Position numbers and translations under genes: made by a program
NCBI RefSeq assembly: GCF_001746365.1
Contig: NZ_MJAJ01000003.1
Coordinates: 188,251 to 252,250 of the forward strand
Reading direction: 5' to 3'
Source: Streptomyces sp. LUP30
Lineage (GTDB): Bacteria; Actinomycetota; Actinomycetes; Streptomycetales; Streptomycetaceae
Length of the DNA: 64,000 nucleotides
The notes under the pieces: generated by a model
The model's database searches: none
What the model was told of the DNA's origin: nothing
What the model saw: the letters and a program-made list of their open reading frames with translations, nothing else
Shown here: in pieces, positions 59,579 through 64,000 of the stretch
How positions within the stretch are numbered: the first letter of the stretch is position 1
How the letters are laid out: every line of letters starts with the position of its first letter

Positions 59579-61866
59579 CGAGGACGACCGACGTGCCCCT
59601 GCGCGTCGCGATCGTCGGCGGCGGCCCCGGCGGACTGTACGCGGCGGCGTTGCTGAAACGCCTCGACCCGGCCCGCGAGGTGACCCTGTGGGAACGCAAC
59701 GCCCCCGACGACACCTTCGGCTTCGGAGTGGTCCTCTCCGACGAGACCCTGGGCGGCATCGAGCACGCGGACCCGCAGGTCTACACCGCCCTCCGACAGC
59801 ACTTCGTCCGCTGGGACGACATCGACATCGTGCACCGGGGCGCCCGCCACACCTCCACCGGGCACGGCTTCGCCGCCCTCGGCAGAAAGCGTCTTCTGCA
59901 GATACTGCACGAACGGTGCCGCTCCCTCGGCGTCGACCTGCGCTTTCGCACGAAGGCCCCGGACACCGCGTCGCTGTCCGCACGGTACGACCTCGTCATC
60001 GCCGCGGACGGCGTGCACAGCACCACCCGTGCGGCGTACGCGCACGTCTTCCGGCCCCGGCTGACCGGCCACCGCTGCCGCTACATCTGGCTCGCCGCCG
60101 ACTTCGCCCTCGACGCCTTCCGCTTCGAGATCGCCGAGACCGAGCACGGCGTCGTGCAACTGCACGCCTACCCCTACGCGCCCGACGCCTCCACCGTGAT
60201 CGTGGAGATGCGCGAGGAGGTATGGCGGGCAACCGGTTTCGACGAACTCGACGAGCGGGAATCGGTGGAACGCTGCGCCAAGATCTTCACGGACGCCCTC
60301 GGCGGACGCCCCCTCAGATCCAACGACTCCACCTGGACCACGTTCCGCACGGTGGTCAACGAGCGCTGGTCGCACGGCAACATCGTCCTGCTGGGCGACG
60401 CCGCCCACACCGCCCACTTCTCCATCGGCTCCGGCACCAAGCTCGCCGTCGAGGACGCGCTGGCGCTGGCGGCCTGTCTGGACGAACACCCCGACCCGAG
60501 CACCGCGACGACCGCCTACGAGACGGAACGCAGGCCCGTCGTCGCCTCCACCCAGCGCGCCGCCAGGGCCAGCCTGGAATGGTTCGAGAACGTCGGCCTC
60601 CACCTCGACCAGCCGCCCCGCGGATTCGCCTTCGACCTCCTCACCCGCAGCCGCCGGGTCACCCACGACAACCTGCGCCTGCGCGACTCCCGCTTCACCG
60701 ACGCCGTGGAACGGGAGTTCGGCTGTCCACCGGGCACCCCGCCCATGTTCACCCCGTTCCGGCTGCGCGGCCTCACCCTGCGCAACCGGGTCGTCGTCTC
60801 GCCCATGGACATGTACTCGGCGGTGGACGGCGTCCCCGGCGACTTCCACCTCGTCCACCTCGGCGCCCGCGCCCTCGGCGGGGCGGGACTGGTGATGACC
60901 GAGATGGTGTGCGTCTCCCCGCAGGGACGCATCACGCCCGGCTGCACCGGCCTCTACACCGCCCGACAGGCCGACGCCTGGCGACGGATCACCGACTTCG
61001 TCCACGAACGGGCGCCGGGGACGGCCGTCGGCGTCCAGCTCGGCCACTCCGGCCGCAAGGGTTCGACGAAGCTGATGTGGCAGGGCATGGACGAGCCGCT
61101 GCCCGACGGCGGCTGGCCGCTCGTCGCCGCCTCCCCCCTGCCGTACACACCGCACAGCCAGACGCCCCGAGAACTCACCCGAGCCCAACTCACCGACCTG
61201 CGTGAGCAGTTCGCGTCCGCCACCCGGCGGGCCGCACGCTCCGGCTTCGACCTGCTCGAACTGCACTGCGCACACGGGTACTTGCTGTCCGGCTTCCTCT
61301 CCCCGCTCACCAACCGCCGCACCGACGCCTACGGCGGCTCGCTCGCCGCACGGCTGCGCTTCCCGCTGGAGGTCTTCGACGCGGTCCGCGAGGCATGGCC
61401 GGCGGAACGGCCGATGACCGTCCGTGTCTCCGCCACCGACTGGGCGCCGGGCGGGACGTCGGCCGACGACGCCGTCGAGATCGCCCGGGCCTTCGCCGCC
61501 CACGGCGTCGACGCCGTCGACGTGTCCACCGGGCAGGTGGTGTCCGACGAGCGCGTCGAGTACGGACGCTCCTACCAGACGCCGTTCGCCGACCGTATCC
61601 GGCACGAGGTGGGCGTCCCGGTGATCGCGGTCGGCGCGATCTCCTCCTGGGACGACGTCAACTCCCTCGTCCTCGCCCGCCGTACGGACCTCTGCGCCCT
61701 CGGCCGCCCCCATCTGTACGACCCCAACTGGACCCTGCACGCGGCCGCCGAACAGGGCTACACCGGACCGGGCGCTCCCTGGCCGGCCCCGTACCGGGCG
61801 GGCAGCCGTCCCCCGCGGACCGGACGCACGGATGTACCCAAACCCCGTCTGCGACCCAAGAACTGA
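59575..61866 (+). CDS. sdgC: Bifunctional salicylyl-CoA 5-hydroxylase/OYE-type oxidoreductase
   Basis: 763 residues from GTG 59575 (GGAGGGG just upstream, GTGA overlap with the hydratase gene). Residues 1-370 form an FAD monooxygenase with GGGPGG (15-20), VIAADGVHSTTR and LLGDAAHTAHFSIGSG. Residues about 385-740 form an old yellow enzyme-type barrel: LRNRVVVSPMDMYSA, GVQLGHSGRKGSTK, ELHCAHGYLLSGFLSP, then FADRIRHEVGVPVIAVG. This matches SdgC of the Streptomyces salicylate-to-gentisyl-CoA route. The gene symbol is by family resemblance. Confidence 0.88.
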   Translation: MTRTTDVPLRVAIVGGGPGGLYAAALLKRLDPAREVTLWERNAPDDTFGFGVVLSDETLGGIEHADPQVYTALRQHFVRWDDIDIVHRGARHTSTGHGFAALGRKRLLQILHERCRSLGVDLRFRTKAPDTASLSARYDLVIAADGVHSTTRAAYAHVFRPRLTGHRCRYIWLAADFALDAFRFEIAETEHGVVQLHAYPYAPDASTVIVEMREEVWRATGFDELDERESVERCAKIFTDALGGRPLRSNDSTWTTFRTVVNERWSHGNIVLLGDAAHTAHFSIGSGTKLAVEDALALAACLDEHPDPSTATTAYETERRPVVASTQRAARASLEWFENVGLHLDQPPRGFAFDLLTRSRRVTHDNLRLRDSRFTDAVEREFGCPPGTPPMFTPFRLRGLTLRNRVVVSPMDMYSAVDGVPGDFHLVHLGARALGGAGLVMTEMVCVSPQGRITPGCTGLYTARQADAWRRITDFVHERAPGTAVGVQLGHSGRKGSTKLMWQGMDEPLPDGGWPLVAASPLPYTPHSQTPRELTRAQLTDLREQFASATRRAARSGFDLLELHCAHGYLLSGFLSPLTNRRTDAYGGSLAARLRFPLEVFDAVREAWPAERPMTVRVSATDWAPGGTSADDAVEIARAFAAHGVDAVDVSTGQVVSDERVEYGRSYQTPFADRIRHEVGVPVIAVGAISSWDDVNSLVLARRTDLCALGRPHLYDPNWTLHAAAEQGYTGPGAPWPAPYRAGSRPPRTGRTDVPKPRLRPKN

Positions 61867-61924
61867 CGATCACTCGGAACCGGCACGACACTCGGAACCG
61901 GCAGGAGCGGACGCCGGGGTGGGT

Positions 61925-62737
61925 TCACACTCCGGCGAACTCTGCTCCCGCGTCCCGCAGCCGTTCGTGCAGCCCCTGGAAGACGGCCGCCGAACGGGTC
62001 CCGGGCCAGTCGTGCGGCAGCAGCCGTGCAGGCAGGCCCGGGTCCACGTACGGCAGGTGGCGCCACGCGTCCAGGGCGAGAAGATAGTCGCGGTAGGCCT
62101 CCTCCGGCGGGGTGTCCGACCGTGTCCGCCAGGCATCCAGCACCCGCGCATGCCGGCCGAGGAAGGCCTCGTGCTCCTTGGCGATCGCCGCCAGGTCCCA
62201 CCAGCGGCCGACCGCCTCCAGGGTCGGCGCGAAACCGAGATGCTCGCCCCGGAAGAGGTCGACGTACGCGTCCAGACGCAGCCGCTGGAGCGTGTGCCGC
62301 GTCTCCTCGTGCAGCCGCGCCGGGGCGATCCACACCCCGGGGGCGGCCGTGCCGAAGCCCAGTCCCGCCAACCGCGACCGCAGCACGTGCCGCTTCTGCC
62401 GCTCCGACTCCGGCACGGAGAACACCGCCAGCACCCAGCCCTCGTCGGCGGGAGGCGCGGTGGCGTAGATGCGCCGGTCGCCGTCGTCGAGCAGCTGCCG
62501 CGCCTCGTCCGAGAGCTCGTAGCCGGCCGCGCCCTGCGCCGTACGGGCCGGCAGCAGCAGACCGCGCCGTTTCAGCCTGGACACCGAAGAGCGCACGGAG
62601 GGCGCGTCGACGCCGACCGCGGCGAGCAGCCGGATCAGCTCGGCGACGGGCACCGGACCCGAGGCGAAGCGTCCGTACGCGCCGTAGAGCGTGACGATGA
62701 GAGACCGAGGTGCGGGCTGGTCGGACACGTTGATCAT
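61925..62737 (-). CDS. PaaX-family transcriptional regulator
   Basis: 270 residues from ATG 62737 (ATG 62770 is possible and would overlap the ligase by 17 nt). PRSLIVTLYGAYGRF and SVRSSVSRLKRRGLLLPAR form the PaaX winged helix. A central domain and a C-terminal domain (WRTRSDTPPEEAYRDYLLAL, LPYVDPGLPARLLP) follow the family. PaaX proteins respond to aryl-CoA thioesters. It follows the CoA ligase gene on the minus strand and probably controls this cluster. Confidence 0.9.
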   Translation of the reverse strand: MINVSDQPAPRSLIVTLYGAYGRFASGPVPVAELIRLLAAVGVDAPSVRSSVSRLKRRGLLLPARTAQGAAGYELSDEARQLLDDGDRRIYATAPPADEGWVLAVFSVPESERQKRHVLRSRLAGLGFGTAAPGVWIAPARLHEETRHTLQRLRLDAYVDLFRGEHLGFAPTLEAVGRWWDLAAIAKEHEAFLGRHARVLDAWRTRSDTPPEEAYRDYLLALDAWRHLPYVDPGLPARLLPHDWPGTRSAAVFQGLHERLRDAGAEFAGV

Positions 62738-62753
62738 CTTAAGGTCTTCGGCA

Positions 62754-64000
62754 TCACTGCTGGTCACCATTGGTGCAACCGCTTGCGCGCAATCGGAATC
62801 TCTGCAGTTTTCCGGTGGCGGTGCGCGGCAGCGCGTCCAGCAGGACGATCTCGCGCGGACACTTGTACGGTGCCAGCTCCTCCTTCAGGAACGCGCGCAG
62901 CGCCTCCGTGTCGCGCCGGGCGCCCTCGCGGAGCACGGCGAACGCGACGACCACCTGGCCGCGCCGTTCGTCGGGCCGCCCCACCACCGCCGTCTCGACC
63001 ACGTCGGGGTGACGCAGCAGCGCCTCCTCCACCTCGGGCCCCGCGATGTTGTACCCGGCCGAGATGATCATGTCGTCGGCACGGGCGACGTACCGGAAAT
63101 AGCCGTCGGCCTCGCGCACGTAGGTGTCTCCCGTGACGTTCCAGCCGTCGCGCACGTACTGCTGCTGCCGCGGGTCGGCGAGATAGCGGCAGCCGACCGG
63201 GCCGCGCACGGCGAGCAGTCCGGGCTCGCCGTCGGGCACGGGCGCGCCGTCGGCGTCCTGCACACGGGCCCGCCACCCCGGCACCGGGACGCCGGTCCTG
63301 CCGGGCCGGACGTCGTCGTCGGCGGCGGAGACGAAGATGTGCAGCAACTCGGTGGCGCCGATGCCGTTGATCAGCCGCAGCCCGGTCCGCTCGTGCCAGG
63401 CCCGCCAGGTCGCGGCGGGCAGGTTCTCGCCCGCCGAGACACAGCGCCTCAGCGACGACAGGTCGTGCCCGTCGAGCTCCTCGAGCATCGCGCGGTAGGC
63501 GGTGGGGGCGGTGAACAGCACGCTCACCCCGTGTTCCGCGATCGCCGGCAACAGTTGCCGGGGCCCGGCCTGTTCGAGCAGCAGCGCGCTCGCGCCGGCC
63601 CGCATCGGAAAGACGACGAGCCCGCCCAGACCGAAGGTGAAGCCGAGCGGCGGGCTGCCGGCGAAGACATCGTCGGGAAGCGGTTTCAGCACATGTTGCG
63701 AGAAGGTGTCCGCGATCGCCAGCACATCCCGGTGGAAGTGCAGACAGCCCTTCGGGCGACCCGTGGTGCCGGAGGTGAACGCGATCAGCGCAACGTCGTC
63801 GCAAGCGGTTTCGACGGCTCGGTACGGCTCGACCGACGCAGGCCGGTTCAGCAGATCCCCGGCGGAGTCCCCGCCGTACGCCGTGATCCGCAGTCCGGGT
63901 ATCTCCGCCTTGACGAGATCGTCCATGGCCCTGACATCGCAGAGCGCGTGCTCCACCCGCGCGATCTCGCACAGGGTGCGCAGCTCGTGCGGCCGTTGCT
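62754..64000 (-). CDS. Benzoate-CoA-ligase-like ANL enzyme; N-terminus beyond right edge
   Basis: 415 residues are visible; the frame is open to the right edge, and relatives are about 530 residues, so the N-terminal ~110 are missing. The AMP-binding loop is IAFTSGTTGRPKGCLHFH. INGIGATELLHIF, VTGDTYVREADGYF and ADDMIISAGYNIAGPEVEE are the A5-A8 motifs, and PRTATGKLQR holds the catalytic lysine. It activates an aromatic acid to its CoA thioester, here probably salicylate or a related benzoate for the hydroxylase next door. Substrate is inferred from context. Confidence 0.92.
   Translation of the reverse strand, partial: QRPHELRTLCEIARVEHALCDVRAMDDLVKAEIPGLRITAYGGDSAGDLLNRPASVEPYRAVETACDDVALIAFTSGTTGRPKGCLHFHRDVLAIADTFSQHVLKPLPDDVFAGSPPLGFTFGLGGLVVFPMRAGASALLLEQAGPRQLLPAIAEHGVSVLFTAPTAYRAMLEELDGHDLSSLRRCVSAGENLPAATWRAWHERTGLRLINGIGATELLHIFVSAADDDVRPGRTGVPVPGWRARVQDADGAPVPDGEPGLLAVRGPVGCRYLADPRQQQYVRDGWNVTGDTYVREADGYFRYVARADDMIISAGYNIAGPEVEEALLRHPDVVETAVVGRPDERRGQVVVAFAVLREGARRDTEALRAFLKEELAPYKCPREIVLLDALPRTATGKLQRFRLRASGCTNGDQQ

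Noticed and set aside
1-64000. tRNA, rRNA, insertion sequences and integrase genes
   Set aside because: None recognised on either strand; the gene remnants are the only signs of rearrangement.

Overview
The window is high-GC actinobacterial chromosome, most likely Streptomyces or a close relative. Codon third positions are strongly GC-rich, GTG starts are frequent, genes are coupled by ATGA/GTGA overlaps, and the content is typical of the genus: a SepF-type protein, a DUF6099-like protein, a DUF4232 lipoprotein, RsbW-type ATPases, a Hen1/Pnkp RNA repair pair and a salicylyl-CoA hydroxylase/oxidoreductase fusion.

Layout. (1) 1-3696, minus: a caspase-like peptidase fused to an SF1 helicase. 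It runs off the left edge and is preceded by a small one-helix membrane protein resembling EACC1. (2) 3842-5026: a deleted HATPase remnant and a PAP2 phosphatase. (3) 5107-32758, minus: one continuous operon of 21 genes for an exopolysaccharide. It starts with a polyprenyl glycosylphosphotransferase and a UDP-sugar dehydrogenase. It then encodes two Wzz-like proteins, AsnB, a fused dehydrogenase/oxidoreductase, heparinase-like and beta-helix enzymes, a Wzy-like polymerase, glycosyltransferases, sugar-tailoring enzymes, a flippase, a pyruvyltransferase, an RmlC-like epimerase and a class III aminotransferase. Its upstream region carries four palindromes and an eight-unit G4 repeat. (4) 33991-35102: a GvpU-like orphan and a lower-GC stretch ending in a perfect 14-bp hairpin. 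(5) 35257-40686, minus: a three-gene island of a beta-rich protein, an EAD-CHAT peptidase and an EAD-SF2 helicase. (6) 40904-52956: a broken TetR gene, a divergent MarR/YceI pair with palindromic operators, SepF-like, AAA ATPase plus MazG, DUF6099-like, a 59-aa protein, an F420-type oxidoreductase, a lipoprotein, and hen1-pnkp. (7) 53005-57582: a degenerate NAD kinase-like gene coupled to an SPFH gene with two operator-like repeats, then arginine deiminase and ornithine carbamoyltransferase. (8) 57977-64000: an RsbW-like ATPase and an aromatic-acid (salicylate-like) CoA catabolic cluster with a PaaX regulator.

The strongest candidate for an undescribed system is the 35.3-40.7 kb island. A CHAT protease and a Ski2-like helicase carry the same N-terminal death-like adaptor domain with matching spacing, which suggests homotypic assembly, and a third unknown protein is translationally coupled to the protease. 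A second, unrelated caspase-helicase unit (a direct fusion with a membrane partner) sits at the left edge. Both look like suicide-type biological conflict systems. The RNA-repair pair, the degenerate NAD kinase/SPFH operon and the gene remnants lie in the same 64 kb. The defence role is inferred from domain content and is not shown by the sequence alone.
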